64,000 bases of DNA from Pseudomonas sp. (GCA_030603065.1 JAUVYN010000008.1:17888-81887), one strand, 5' to 3'; positions 17,645 to 26,451 are shown, numbered from the stretch's first letter. Numbers and translations: made by a program. The notes: generated from the sequence alone by a model not told the origin.

Positions 17645-19036
17645 ATGACCCCCGAAGCCGTGATCGAAACCCTCAAGACACTGGTCGACGCCGACAAGGT
17701 CCGAACCGACGCTGAGTCACTCAATACCTGGGGAAAGGACTGGACGAAGCATTTCGAGCCGGCGCCGCTGGCCATTGTCTTTCCCAAGACCGTCGAGCAG
17801 GTGCAGGCGATCGTCCGTCTTGCCAACGAGCAGAAGCTGGCGCTGGTGCCGTCGGGTGGCAGAACCGGCCTTTCCGCGGCGGCAGTGGCGGCAAATGGCG
17901 AGATCGTCGTCTCCTTCGATTACATGAATCAGATTCTGGAGTTCAACGAGTTCGATCGCACCGTGGTCTGCCAGCCGGGTGTGGTCACCGCGCAGCTGCA
18001 GCAGTTCGCCGAGGACAAGGGGCTGTACTATCCGGTGGACTTCGCGTCCGCCGGATCGAGCAACATCGGCGGCAATATCGGAACCAATGCTGGCGGTATC
18101 AAGGTGATTCGCTACGGCATGACCCGTAACTGGGTCGCCGGCATGAAGGTAGTTACCGGTACCGGCGAGCTGCTGGAGCTGAACAAGGATTTGATCAAGA
18201 ACGCCACAGGTTATGACCTGCGCCATCTGTTCATTGGTGCGGAGGGCACGCTGGGCTTCGTGGTCGAGGCGACGATGCGGCTGGAAAGGGCGCCTAAGAA
18301 CCTCACCGCGATGGTGCTGGGTACGCCCGATTTCGATTCGATCATGCCAGTGCTGCACGCCTTCCAGAGCAAGCTGGACCTGACCGCCTTCGAATTCTTC
18401 TCGGACAAGGCGATGGCCAAGATCATGGGGCGTGGCGACGTACCCGCGCCCTTCGAAACCGACTGCCCATTCTATGCGCTTCTGGAGTTCGAAGCGCTGA
18501 ACGAAGACATCGCCAACCAGGCGCTGGAAATCTTCGAGCATTGCGTTGAGCAGGGCTGGGTGCTGGACGGCGTGATGAGCCAGAGCGAGACGCAGCTGCA
18601 GAACCTCTGGAAGCTGCGCGAGTTCATCTCCGAGACCATCTCCCACTGGACGCCCTACAAGAATGACATCTCGGTTACCGTCGGCAAGGTACCGGCCTTC
18701 CTGCACGATATCGACACCATCGTCGGCGAACATTATCCGGATTTCGAAATCGTCTGGTTCGGCCATATTGGCGACGGCAATCTGCACTTGAATATCCTCA
18801 AGCCGGAAACCATGACCAAGGACGAGTTCTTCGCCAAGTGCGCTACGGTGAACAAGTGGGTCTTCGAGATCGTGCAGAAGTACAACGGCTCGATCTCCGC
18901 CGAGCACGGCGTGGGCATGACCAAGCGCGATTATCTGGAGTACAGCCGCAGCCCGGCCGAGATTGCGTTGATGAAGTCGGTGAAGGCCGTGTTCGATCCG
19001 AATGGGGTCATGAATCCAGGGAAGATTTTTGCCTGA
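17645..19036 (+). CDS. D-2-hydroxyglutarate dehydrogenase-type FAD oxidoreductase
   Basis: A 463-residue FAD-binding protein of the VAO/GlcD family. The FAD-binding PCMH domain (about 35-215) shows PSGGRTGLSAAAV, VCQPGVV, ASAGSSNIGGNIGTNAGG and GYDLRHLFIGAEGTLG. The C-terminal domain carries the metal-site motif HIGDGNLHLNIL and SAEHGVGMTKRDYL. From memory, the homologous enzyme of Pseudomonas stutzeri oxidises D-2-hydroxyglutarate made by SerA back to 2-oxoglutarate, pulling the unfavourable serine pathway forward. The divergent position beside serA fits this well. D-lactate or another 2-hydroxyacid remains a possible substrate. The ATG at 17645 (MTPEAV) is chosen; an ATG 15 codons upstream is open but adds a non-conserved leader. 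Confidence 0.88.
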   Translation: MTPEAVIETLKTLVDADKVRTDAESLNTWGKDWTKHFEPAPLAIVFPKTVEQVQAIVRLANEQKLALVPSGGRTGLSAAAVAANGEIVVSFDYMNQILEFNEFDRTVVCQPGVVTAQLQQFAEDKGLYYPVDFASAGSSNIGGNIGTNAGGIKVIRYGMTRNWVAGMKVVTGTGELLELNKDLIKNATGYDLRHLFIGAEGTLGFVVEATMRLERAPKNLTAMVLGTPDFDSIMPVLHAFQSKLDLTAFEFFSDKAMAKIMGRGDVPAPFETDCPFYALLEFEALNEDIANQALEIFEHCVEQGWVLDGVMSQSETQLQNLWKLREFISETISHWTPYKNDISVTVGKVPAFLHDIDTIVGEHYPDFEIVWFGHIGDGNLHLNILKPETMTKDEFFAKCATVNKWVFEIVQKYNGSISAEHGVGMTKRDYLEYSRSPAEIALMKSVKAVFDPNGVMNPGKIFA

Positions 19037-19126
19037 GGCTCCGGGTAGCTGCCAGCCACATCAATCAAGGCGCCGGCGCGCACACCGCCCCGACTCGGCT
19101 TCGCCGGCCAAAAGATGAGAGTAGCC

Positions 19127-19798
19127 ATGATCTACCAACACAGCTTCACGAACGGCACCCAGTCCGACCTGCCGATAGGCAAGGTCGTATGCGTTGGCCG
19201 AAACTATGCCGAACACGCCCGCGAACTGAACAACCCGGTACCCAGCGAACCCTTGCTGTTCATCAAGCCATCCACCGCTGTGGTGCCGATGGCTGAGCCG
19301 GTGAGGTTGCCGGAGGGCCGGGGCGCAGTGCATTACGAAACTGAAATCGCCTTGCTGATCGGCGAACGTCTTGGCGGAGAGGTGAGCGACGCCCAGGCGC
19401 GTACCGCAATCGCAGGTGTGGGGCTGGCGCTGGATCTGACCCTGCGTGAGCTCCAGGACGACCTCAAGGCCAAGGGGCACCCGTGGGAGCGCGCCAAGGC
19501 CTTCGACGGGGCCTGCCCCCTGTCACGCTTTGTCGAACCGGCGGGACTGGATCTGGACAACCTGCCGCTGTCCCTGACCATCAATGGCGCGTTGCGTCAG
19601 CAGGGCTCCAGTGCACAGATGCTCACCCCGATCATTGACCTGCTGCGACACATCGCCCAGACATTTACTCTGCTGCCCGGCGATGTGGTCATCACCGGCA
19701 CGCCAGCCGGGGTGGGTGTGCTGCAGGGAGGTGATGTGCTCGAAGTGACGATCCCCGGCCTACTGACGGAAACTTCACGGGTTCTGCCAACTGCCTGA
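19127..19798 (+). CDS. Fumarylacetoacetate hydrolase family protein
   Basis: A 223-residue single-domain FAH-family enzyme, related to acylpyruvases and YcgM-like decarboxylases/isomerases. Core motifs are CVGRNYAEHARELNN (catalytic His/Glu region), PLLFIKPSTAVV, VHYETEIALLIG with the metal-binding Glu residues, GLALDLTLRELQ, and the C-terminal LLPGDVVITGTPAGVGVLQ. Such proteins cleave or decarboxylate 2,4-dioxo acids, or act on oxaloacetate, using Mg2+; the substrate here is not determinable. The ATG at 19127 is preferred over one four codons earlier because of GAGAG spacing. It lies 90 bases after the FAD oxidoreductase and 11 bases before the next gene, so all three may form one transcript. 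Confidence 0.88.
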   Translation: MIYQHSFTNGTQSDLPIGKVVCVGRNYAEHARELNNPVPSEPLLFIKPSTAVVPMAEPVRLPEGRGAVHYETEIALLIGERLGGEVSDAQARTAIAGVGLALDLTLRELQDDLKAKGHPWERAKAFDGACPLSRFVEPAGLDLDNLPLSLTINGALRQQGSSAQMLTPIIDLLRHIAQTFTLLPGDVVITGTPAGVGVLQGGDVLEVTIPGLLTETSRVLPTA

Positions 19799-19809
19799 GG
19801 AGTTTGCGC

Positions 19810-20703
19810 ATGAAATGGGCTGGAATCGCTCTGCTGGTGGTGGTACTCGCCACTGCTGTCGTGCTGCGCGTGCTCGGGATGGATGCGGCTCTCTGGCACG
19901 CCTGGAAACTCAATGGTCGGGCAATGCCCGAGACGGCGCTGAATCTAGGACGCTACCGGGTCGATATCGACGCCCGAGTCATCGAGGGCATTGCGGACGA
20001 CCTTTCGGCGCTCAGCTACAATCCCGAGCGCAACACGCTGTTTGGTATTCTCAATGGTGAGCCCATGCTAGTCGAGCTGAGCCTTGAGGGCCAATTGCTC
20101 AGGCAGGTGTTCATCGAAGGGGTTGTGGACATGGAAGGACTCAGCCATGTATCCGGCAATCGTTTCGTCATTGCCGAGGAGCGCTCCCAGCGGCTGCTGA
20201 TCCTCGACATTCCAGACGGTGTCGATAGGGTAGACGCCAGCCAGGCGCGCAGCCTGCGCATCGGCCTGGACGATCCGGGCAACAAGGGATTCGAGGGTGT
20301 GACCTGGGATCACGTATCGAATCGCCTGTTGGTGGTCAACGAGCGCGATCCGCTTCGGGTCCTTGCTGTGGAGGGCTTCGTTGATGACGATCTCGATCAG
20401 CGAATGAGTCTCAGTATTTCGGACTACCGACAGGCAGGAGGCAGTCTCCCCTTGCGTGACCTTTCCTCGCTCGTACTCGACGAGCAGACAGGGCATCTGC
20501 TGCTGCTGAGCGATGAGTCGCGCATGGTCATGGAATTCGACGCAGAAAACCGGCCGATCAGCGTGCTTGGTCTGTGGTGGGGGATGGCCGGTTTGTCCGC
20601 GAATGTTCCGCAGGCTGAAGGAATGGCGCTGGACTCCCAGCGCCGCCTTTACATCGTCAGCGAGCCGAATCTGTTCTACCGTTTTACTCCAACCGGGGAC
20701 TGA
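19810..20703 (+). CDS. SdiA-regulated (YjiK-like) exported protein
   Basis: A 297-residue protein with an N-terminal hydrophobic segment (about 3-24) that acts as an uncleaved anchor or signal, followed by a beta-propeller-like domain of the SdiA-regulated family. Family-like features are the ISALSYNPE-type strand (here DDLSALSYNPERNTLFGI), VDMEGLSHV, NKGFEGVTWD, LRDLSSLVLDEQTGHLLLLS and AEGMALDSQRRLYIVSEPN. These repeats resemble phytase/strictosidine-synthase propellers and suggest Ca2+ or small-ligand binding, with no proven activity. The ATG at 19810 has a strong GAGGAG seven bases upstream; a TTG two codons earlier is less likely. It should face the periplasm. Function is unknown. Confidence 0.82.
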   Translation: MKWAGIALLVVVLATAVVLRVLGMDAALWHAWKLNGRAMPETALNLGRYRVDIDARVIEGIADDLSALSYNPERNTLFGILNGEPMLVELSLEGQLLRQVFIEGVVDMEGLSHVSGNRFVIAEERSQRLLILDIPDGVDRVDASQARSLRIGLDDPGNKGFEGVTWDHVSNRLLVVNERDPLRVLAVEGFVDDDLDQRMSLSISDYRQAGGSLPLRDLSSLVLDEQTGHLLLLSDESRMVMEFDAENRPISVLGLWWGMAGLSANVPQAEGMALDSQRRLYIVSEPNLFYRFTPTGD

Positions 20704-20722
20704 GCGAGCCGAGTCGTCCGGC

Positions 20723-21397
20723 TCAGGATCGGGCGAGACGTCTTACGCCGTCACGGGTTCCCAGCAGCAGCAAGTCGGCAGGGCGGGCGGCGAACAGGCC
20801 GTTGCAGACCACGCCGACTATGGCATTGAGCTCCGCTTCCAGGCCGCGAGGGTCGGTGATCTGCATGTTGTGGATGTCGAGGATGACATTACCGTTGTCG
20901 GTCACGCAGCCTTCGCGGTAGACCGGGTCTCCACCCAGGCGGACAATCTGGCGCGCGACGTGGCTGCGAGCCATGGGAATCACTTCTACCGGCAGCGGGA
21001 ATTCTCCCAGGGTGTTTACCAGCTTGCTCTCATCGGCAATACAAATGAAGGTTCTAGCCACTGCGGCAACGATCTTTTCGCGGGTCAGCGCCGCCCCGCC
21101 GCCCTTGATCAGCTCGAGATGATGGTTGGCCTCGTCGGCACCGTCGATGTAATAGTCCAGACCAGCGACATGATTAAGATCGAACACCTCGATCCCATGC
21201 TGACGCAAGCGCTGGGCAGTGGCCTCCGAACTGGCCACAGCGCCTTCGAAGTCATGGCGATGGGCAGCCAGAGCGTCGATGAAGCAGTTGGCTGTAGAAC
21301 CCGTGCCTACTCCGATGATGCTGTTGCGCTCCAGATGGGGGAGCAGCTCATCCACCGCTGCCTGGCCCACCGCCTTCTTGAGTTCGTCCTGGGTCAT
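20723..21397 (-). CDS. rpiA: Ribose-5-phosphate isomerase A
   Basis: A 224-residue RpiA (usual length about 219-224), the cytoplasmic enzyme interconverting ribose-5-phosphate and ribulose-5-phosphate in the pentose phosphate pathway. Motifs are [15 protein letters not shown] (phosphate loop), [25 protein letters not shown] with the catalytic acidic residues and Lys, and REKIVA followed by ADESKLV. The ATG at 21395-21397 is set by GGAGG six bases upstream; the frame is open 32 codons further without a ribosome site, and that extension would cross the -10 box. It is divergent from ilvA, as I recall for P. aeruginosa PA0330/PA0331. Confidence 0.97.
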   Translation of the reverse strand: MTQDELKKAVGQAAVDELLPHLERNSIIGVGTGSTANCFIDALAAHRHDFEGAVASSEATAQRLRQHGIEVFDLNHVAGLDYYIDGADEANHHLELIKGGGAALTREKIVAAVARTFICIADESKLVNTLGEFPLPVEVIPMARSHVARQIVRLGGDPVYREGCVTDNGNVILDIHNMQITDPRGLEAELNAIVGVVCNGLFAARPADLLLLGTRDGVRRLARS

Positions 21398-21429
21398 GCC
21401 GCGCCTCCGGGGTGTTCGTCGAGGCCCGA

Positions 21430-21435
21430 GATTAT
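21430..21435 (-). promoter_or_regulatory. rpiA -10 box
   Basis: A perfect TATAAT on the minus strand lies 33 bases upstream of the rpiA ATG. The hexamer 17 bases further up (TACAGA) matches the -35 consensus only partly. It implies a short leader of about 25 bases and supports the shorter RpiA start. Confidence 0.5.
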
Positions 21436-21517
21436 ACGGGAGAGCGCAGACTGTCTGTAGTCGCAGATGGACCAATTCGCTAGACTGCTGCATCGATTCA
21501 CGGACAGACGCCTACCC

Positions 21518-23032
21518 ATGCTGGAAACCTACGTTAAGAAGATCCTCTGCTCGCGCGTATATGACGTGGCGGTAGAAACCCCGATTCATGCCTCGCCCTT
21601 CCTGTCGGAGCGGCTAGGGAATACCGTCCTGCTCAAGCGGGAGGATCTGCAACCGGTTTTCTCATTCAAGATTCGCGGGGCCTACAACAAGCTCGCTCTG
21701 CTGAGCGATGAGCAGCGCGCCTGCGGGGTGGTGACGGCCTCGGCCGGCAATCACGCCCAGGGGCTGGCGTATGCTGCACGCCACATGGGGGTGAAGGCAA
21801 CCATCGTAATGCCGCGGACGACCCCGGAGATCAAGGTTCGGGCGGTGCGGGCCCGTGGCGCCAAGGTCGTTCTGCACGGCGACGCCTTCGACGAAGCGTT
21901 AGCCTATTCGCAAAAGTTGATCAAGGAAAAGGGTTTCACCTACATTCATCCCTATGATGATCCCGATACCATCGCCGGGCAGGGCACCATTGCCATGGAA
22001 ATCCTGCGCCAGCATCAGGGCCAGCTTGATGCGATCTTCGTACCGGTGGGGGGTGGTGGCCTCATTGCAGGCATTGCCGCCTATGTGAAGTACCTGCGTC
22101 CTGAGATTCGGATCATCGGCGTGGAGCCGGAAGAAGCTGCCTGTCTCAAGGCTGCGATGGACGCCGGTGAGCGGGTTACTCTGGGTCAGGTGGGGCTGTT
22201 TGCCGACGGCGTGGCCGTGGCCCAGATTGGTGAGCACACCTTCGAGGTGTGCCGGCATCACGTGGATGAAGTGCTTACCGTCACAACGGACGAAATGTGC
22301 GCGGCGATCAAGGATATCTACGATGATACCCGCTCGATCTGCGAGCCGGCCGGGTGCCTGGGCGTGGCCGGCATCAAGAAATACGTTGAGCGGGAAGGTT
22401 GTCAGGGCAAGGTGTTTATCGCCATCGACTCGGGTGCCAACGTCAATTTCGATAGACTGCGTCACGTCGCCGAGCGGGCGGAAATCGGTGAGCAGCGCGA
22501 GGCGCTGCTGGCGGTAACCATTCCGGAGAAACCGGGCAGCTTCAAGGCGTTCTGTCAGGCGATCGGCAAACGTGCGATCACCGAGTTCAATTACCGTTAC
22601 CACGACAGCCGCGAGGCGCACATTTTCGTCGGGGTCCAGACCCATCCGGAAACCGACCCCCGACGGGCTCTGGTGAGCAAGCTCGGTGAGCTGGGTTTTC
22701 CTGTGATGGATCTTACCGATAACGAACTGGCCAAACTGCACATCAGACACATGGTCGGCGGTCATGCCGCCCAGGTGACAGATGAACTGGTGTATCGCTT
22801 CGAGTTTCCGGAGCGCCCCGGAGCGCTGTTCAACTTCCTAAACAAGCTTGGCGGCCGCTGGAACATCTCCATGTTCCACTATCGCAATCACGGGGCCGCC
22901 TATGGTCGGGTGGTCGTTGGCCTGCAGGTTCCCGATGGGGAGCGGCATCTGGTGTCCGGGGCACTCGACGAGATCGGTTACATGTACTGGGACGAGACGG
23001 ATAATCCTGCCTATCGTCTTTACCTTGGGTAA
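21518..23032 (+). CDS. ilvA: Threonine ammonia-lyase, biosynthetic
   Basis: A 504-residue PLP enzyme that deaminates L-threonine to 2-oxobutyrate, the first committed step to isoleucine. The PLP lysine is K51 in FSFKIRGAYNK; the phosphate-binding loop is PVGGGGLIAGI, and TASAGNHAQGLA binds the cofactor region. Two C-terminal ACT-like regulatory domains (about 328-400 and 425-500, each with a PEKPG or PERPG turn) mark the long, isoleucine-inhibited biosynthetic form. The ATG at 21518 (MLETYV) is conserved in position relative to the catalytic domain; an ATG 17 codons earlier is open but would start within the presumed leader. It shares a divergent promoter region with rpiA. Its convergent neighbour is the GGDEF gene. 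Confidence 0.96.
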   Translation: MLETYVKKILCSRVYDVAVETPIHASPFLSERLGNTVLLKREDLQPVFSFKIRGAYNKLALLSDEQRACGVVTASAGNHAQGLAYAARHMGVKATIVMPRTTPEIKVRAVRARGAKVVLHGDAFDEALAYSQKLIKEKGFTYIHPYDDPDTIAGQGTIAMEILRQHQGQLDAIFVPVGGGGLIAGIAAYVKYLRPEIRIIGVEPEEAACLKAAMDAGERVTLGQVGLFADGVAVAQIGEHTFEVCRHHVDEVLTVTTDEMCAAIKDIYDDTRSICEPAGCLGVAGIKKYVEREGCQGKVFIAIDSGANVNFDRLRHVAERAEIGEQREALLAVTIPEKPGSFKAFCQAIGKRAITEFNYRYHDSREAHIFVGVQTHPETDPRRALVSKLGELGFPVMDLTDNELAKLHIRHMVGGHAAQVTDELVYRFEFPERPGALFNFLNKLGGRWNISMFHYRNHGAAYGRVVVGLQVPDGERHLVSGALDEIGYMYWDETDNPAYRLYLG

Positions 23033-23039
23033 TGCTGCG

Positions 23040-24875
23040 TCAGGATGTGCTGCAGGTGCGGTTGCGTCCCTGCGATTTGGCCAGGTAAAGCGCGCCGTCG
23101 GCCTGGGCGACCAGATCGTGGGGGCTCAGTTCCGCGCTAGGTAAGATGCTCGCCGCGCCGATACTGATGGTCAGGCGTCCCTCCGGCGAGTCGGGGTGGG
23201 GCAGGTTGAGCTTGCGCACCGCTTCGTGCAGCCGCCCTGCGATTCTGACGCATTCGTTGATGTCCGCGCCGGGCAGTATGACCACAAACTCCTCGCCACC
23301 GTAGCGACAGGCGCAGTCGCCTTCACGCAACAGGTTTTCCTGCAGGGCATCTGCCAGCGCCCTGAGCGCCGCATCACCGGCCTGATGGCCGAGGCTGTCG
23401 TTGTAGCGCTTGAAGTGGTCGACATCGAGCATCAGCAAGCCCAGCGGAAGATCCATCCTTCGCAATTTGCGCCACTCCGCGGTCACCGTCTTGTCGAAGT
23501 AGCGCCGGTTGAACAGGCCAGTGAGGCCGTCCTGTTGCGAGAGCTGCTCCAGGCGTGCGGCAATCTGCAGCTGCGCGCTATTGTTGCGGCCGACACAGAT
23601 CAGATAACCCCGACCGTGCCGTTCCAGGTACCTCATGCTGACTTCCATGGGCAGCATCTGACCGCTGCGCACGCGGACCTGTTGTTGAAGGATAATGCTG
23701 CCGCGAGATACGGACAGTTCGCGAATTGCGGCGCTCCAGGCCTTGAGGTCCGGCACTACATCCTGCGGCGCAATCTCCAGCAAACTACGCAGTTCGTCTT
23801 CGTTGTAACCGAGCTCAAGCCAGCAGGTACGGTTGATGTAAATCAGCTCGAGCGGCTTGAGGCCAAGAATGAACAGGGCATCATGGCTGTGATCGGTCAT
23901 GTCGAGAATAAGCTTCAGGCGCGCCTGGTTTTGCTGCAGACTCGATTCGGTCGCCTGGCGTCGTGCGAATTCAATCTGCAGCTTGCGGTTGCTGATGCTC
24001 AGCGCATTGAGGCGCTGGGCGCTGAGCAGGGCCAGCCAGAGGGCATAGCACAGCGACAGGGCGGCCAGTACGCCTGTTATCAGGATGATCAGCGGGAGCG
24101 TCGTGCTGCTACCGTCGATCAGCGAGCGAGTCGGGTAGGCGGTAATGGAAAAATTACTGTTGCTGCCCAGATGAACGGAGCTGGTCACCGTCCACCGATG
24201 GCTGAGCATATCGGCGGTCGGCCGGCTGAACAGCAGCCGATCACCTTCGCGGATTTCCAGGCTCAACCGCTGCCTCGGCAGATTGCGCAGCAGGTCGTCG
24301 ACCAGTACTTCGACACGAAATATGCCCAGCAGGAACCCGTCGAAGTGCTGGCGCTCCTCGTCCCGGTAAAGCGGCACGTAGTAGGCAAGGCCCATACCGC
24401 CCTGCTGTAGCTCGAAACTGTTGCTAAGAGCGGGTTCTCCGCTTTTGCGGACCTGTTCGAGTAGCGGAAAATTCGGATGAGACGGCTGGTAGCTGAAGTC
24501 GACTACCGATTCGTTGCCGGCCAGAGGCTCAATCCAGCGCATGCGATAGTCGGCATCCAGCCATTCGATCGCCTGAAAGTTCTGGAAATCGCGCAGAAGG
24601 TTGGCAACGTCCCGCTGCCACAGCCCCTGCCGCTCCCGGTGCAGGGGCCAGCGCGCTGCGAGCCGGTGCAGGGTGGCGGCCTGATGATGGAAGCGGGCTT
24701 CGATCAGCTGTGCCAACGCGTCGCTCTCGAGCTGGAGTCGGGCCTCGATCTGCTGTGTTTCCGCGTTGCGAAGCGCTTCCCAGCCAATGAAGATGCCGGC
24801 CAGCAGAAGGCCCAGCAGCACGCCGATGGCGGCGCGGGCTGTAGCGGGTTTGCGGCTGGCGAGCGTGGCGAGCAT
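23040..24875 (-). CDS. CHASE-PAS-GGDEF diguanylate cyclase
   Basis: A 611-residue membrane-bound c-di-GMP synthase. A first transmembrane helix (about 16-34) leads into a periplasmic CHASE-type sensor (about 60-240) with the family-typical NFQAIEWLDADYRMRW. A second helix (about 255-285) is followed by a PAS domain (about 325-430, IYINRTCWLELGYNEDEL) and a C-terminal GGDEF domain (about 450-605). The active loop is YGGEEF, with the product-inhibition I-site REGD just before it in the correct register, so an active, feedback-inhibited cyclase is expected. The ATG has AGGGA six bases upstream. It is convergent with ilvA, seven bases apart. The CHASE ligand is unknown. Confidence 0.93.
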   Translation of the reverse strand: MLATLASRKPATARAAIGVLLGLLLAGIFIGWEALRNAETQQIEARLQLESDALAQLIEARFHHQAATLHRLAARWPLHRERQGLWQRDVANLLRDFQNFQAIEWLDADYRMRWIEPLAGNESVVDFSYQPSHPNFPLLEQVRKSGEPALSNSFELQQGGMGLAYYVPLYRDEERQHFDGFLLGIFRVEVLVDDLLRNLPRQRLSLEIREGDRLLFSRPTADMLSHRWTVTSSVHLGSNSNFSITAYPTRSLIDGSSTTLPLIILITGVLAALSLCYALWLALLSAQRLNALSISNRKLQIEFARRQATESSLQQNQARLKLILDMTDHSHDALFILGLKPLELIYINRTCWLELGYNEDELRSLLEIAPQDVVPDLKAWSAAIRELSVSRGSIILQQQVRVRSGQMLPMEVSMRYLERHGRGYLICVGRNNSAQLQIAARLEQLSQQDGLTGLFNRRYFDKTVTAEWRKLRRMDLPLGLLMLDVDHFKRYNDSLGHQAGDAALRALADALQENLLREGDCACRYGGEEFVVILPGADINECVRIAGRLHEAVRKLNLPHPDSPEGRLTISIGAASILPSAELSPHDLVAQADGALYLAKSQGRNRTCSTS

Positions 24876-24932
24876 GATCGGTCCCTGAGGGTGCTCCTGA
24901 TAGCATAATGCCTTATTTTGGCCGTGCGCAGA

Positions 24933-25391
24933 CTACTCTTCTCTGGCCTGTTGCGCCATGATTTCCCATTCTTCCTCTGTGACCGGCATGACAGACAGCC
25001 GGCTACCCTTGCGTAGCAGGGACAGACCCTCGAGGCCGGGTAGTTCGCGCAGTCGCTGGAGCGGCAGGAGGTGACGAAAAGTCTCTCGATGCGCCACCTT
25101 GACGGCTAACCAGGGCAGCTTCTCGTTGCTGGCACGTGGATCATGATATGGGCTTTTCGGGTCCAGGGCGGTTTCGTCGGGGTAGGGCTGCGAGGTGATC
25201 TCGCCGATGCCGGCAAGCCCGGGCGGGTTGCAGCTCGAGTGATAGAACAGGAAGAGATCGCCTGGTCGCATCTCACGGATGAAGTTACGTGCCTGAAAGT
25301 TTCGTACGCCGTCCCAGGGAGCTTCACCCACGGCGGCGAGGTCCGCAATCGAGAAGGCGTCGGGTTCTGATTTCATCAGCCAGTACTGCAT
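24933..25391 (-). CDS. EVE domain protein
   Basis: A 152-residue single EVE (YTH/PUA-like) domain protein resembling thymocyte nuclear protein 1. It opens with the family-typical YWLMKSEPDAFSIADL and carries WDGVRNFQARNF, MRPGDLFLFYHSSC, GIGEI and LSVMPVTEEEW. EVE domains bind modified bases in DNA or RNA in some systems; a housekeeping copy like this, beside ygfA in pseudomonads, has no established role. The ATG at 25389-25391 has AGGAG at ideal spacing, so the longer frame to 25526 is rejected. The 134 bases upstream are shared with a tiny divergent reading frame. Confidence 0.9.
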   Translation of the reverse strand: MQYWLMKSEPDAFSIADLAAVGEAPWDGVRNFQARNFIREMRPGDLFLFYHSSCNPPGLAGIGEITSQPYPDETALDPKSPYHDPRASNEKLPWLAVKVAHRETFRHLLPLQRLRELPGLEGLSLLRKGSRLSVMPVTEEEWEIMAQQAREE

Positions 25392-25525
25392 TGAATCTCC
25401 TGACGGTTGACAGACCACTGCTTTCAGTCTAAACGGATTATCTTCGATTGCCAGCCGCGGTGCCCGCCTGGGTGACCTCGTTGATTGTTGCTCATAAAAA
25501 GAACGCCAGCTCAGAGGGAAAAGCA

Positions 25526-25615
25526 ATGCGTCGCAAGCCGGATCTGTTGTGGATAATCGTTGTAGTGTTCAGTTTGGGTGTGGTCACCACGGGGTATACC
25601 CAGGGTTTTCTCTAG
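25526..25615 (+). CDS. Putative 29-residue single-helix membrane protein
   Basis: A short frame from ATG 25526 to TAG 25615 encodes MRRKPDLLWIIVVVFSLG followed by VVTTGYTQGFL. A basic start, one strongly hydrophobic helix (about 7-23) and a short polar tail suggest a small inner-membrane protein. AGGGAA lies at a proper distance before the ATG, which argues for translation. The stop overlaps the ygfA stop region on the other strand. No family or function is known to me; coding status is supported only by the ribosome site and the membrane-protein composition. Confidence 0.5.
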   Translation: MRRKPDLLWIIVVVFSLGVVTTGYTQGFL

Positions 25616-26223
25616 GCCTGTGTTTGGCTGCGAAAGAATAGCCGTTCCCTGTCGCTGACTATGCCGTCCAGCGGGATGTCCCATGAGGCCACTGGAAGCG
25701 CGTCGACCTTCTGGCAAGCGTGGGCGACTCCGAGCAGGAGCGGGCCTCGCCAGCGCATTCGGCGCTTGCGGTAAGCGAACGCGCGGTCATAAAAGCCTCC
25801 GCCCATTCCCAGGCGATTGCCTGCGGCATCGAAGCCGACCAGCGGCATCAATACCAGGTCGAGGCGCCACGCAGGACACTGCCGCCCCTGGCTCGGGTTC
25901 GGCTCCGCGATACCGAAACGGTTCTTCGACCAGCGCTCCGAGACGCTGGTGCGCTGAAAGCGCATGTGCTCCTTCGGCCAGCCACTGACGACGGGAAGGT
26001 AACACTGCTTGCCCATGCCACGGGCACGGCGCATCAGGGGAGTGGGATCGATCTCACCGTCGCTGGGCAGGTAGAACGCGATGTGCCTGCTGCGAAGAAA
26101 GAGCGGGTGATGGATCAGCAGCAAAAAGAGTCTGCGGCTGGCGAGTCGCTGCTCGCAGCGACTCAGGCTGCGCCGCGCCTGACGCAGTCGCCGGCGAAGA
26201 GCAGTGCGAGTCTCACCGCTCAT
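25612..26223 (-). CDS. ygfA: 5-formyltetrahydrofolate cyclo-ligase
   Basis: A 203-residue enzyme (also called fau or fthC) that converts 5-formyl-THF to 5,10-methenyl-THF with ATP, rescuing folate from a dead-end form. The N-terminal RTALRRRLRQARRSLS helix, the YLPSDGEID strand, the LVLMPLVGFD core and the nucleotide-binding GMGGGFYDRAF are all present. Its ATG lies five bases after the 3' end of the 6S RNA, so the usual ssrS-ygfA bicistronic layout holds and ygfA is probably made by read-through of the RNA. It ends against a tiny convergent reading frame. Confidence 0.94.
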   Translation of the reverse strand: MSGETRTALRRRLRQARRSLSRCEQRLASRRLFLLLIHHPLFLRSRHIAFYLPSDGEIDPTPLMRRARGMGKQCYLPVVSGWPKEHMRFQRTSVSERWSKNRFGIAEPNPSQGRQCPAWRLDLVLMPLVGFDAAGNRLGMGGGFYDRAFAYRKRRMRWRGPLLLGVAHACQKVDALPVASWDIPLDGIVSDRERLFFRSQTQA

Positions 26224-26227
26224 GATA

Positions 26228-26409
26228 GGAATGTCCCCGGAGATGCCGCTGCCGGGTTAGCCCTTGAACCCGAAAGTTCAAGGTGGGGGACACGGTGCCG
26301 TCTCAGGCTTTCCGTCTTGCGGACATGCACACTGACAGCAGCACGCGGCCTCCTGATACAGAAGTATCGGCTCAGGGACATCTCCGACTGGCAAACACTC
26401 CAGGGACAG
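26228..26409 (-). ncRNA. ssrS: 6S RNA
   Basis: An RNA of about 182 bases between zapA and ygfA. Its ends pair (TGTCCC near 26407 with GGGACA near 26232, extended by GGAG/CTCC). The hallmark CCCTGAGCCGATACTT and the downstream CACCTTGAAC, GGGTTCAAGGGC and GGCATCTCCG blocks match the 6S RNA pattern of gammaproteobacteria. 6S RNA mimics an open promoter and sequesters sigma70 RNA polymerase in stationary phase. A TATAGT -10 box at 26415-26420 sets the 5' end to about 26409, while the 3' end is inferred from pairing. Location matches P. aeruginosa as I recall it. Confidence 0.93.
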
Positions 26410-26451
26410 GTACGACTATACCGAAATCTCATCGGCATGACATGCCGTTGA

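Noticed and set aside
25392-25526. Longer EVE protein from ATG 25526
   Set aside because: AGGAG directly precedes the inner ATG at 25391, and the extension is unrelated to the EVE domain.
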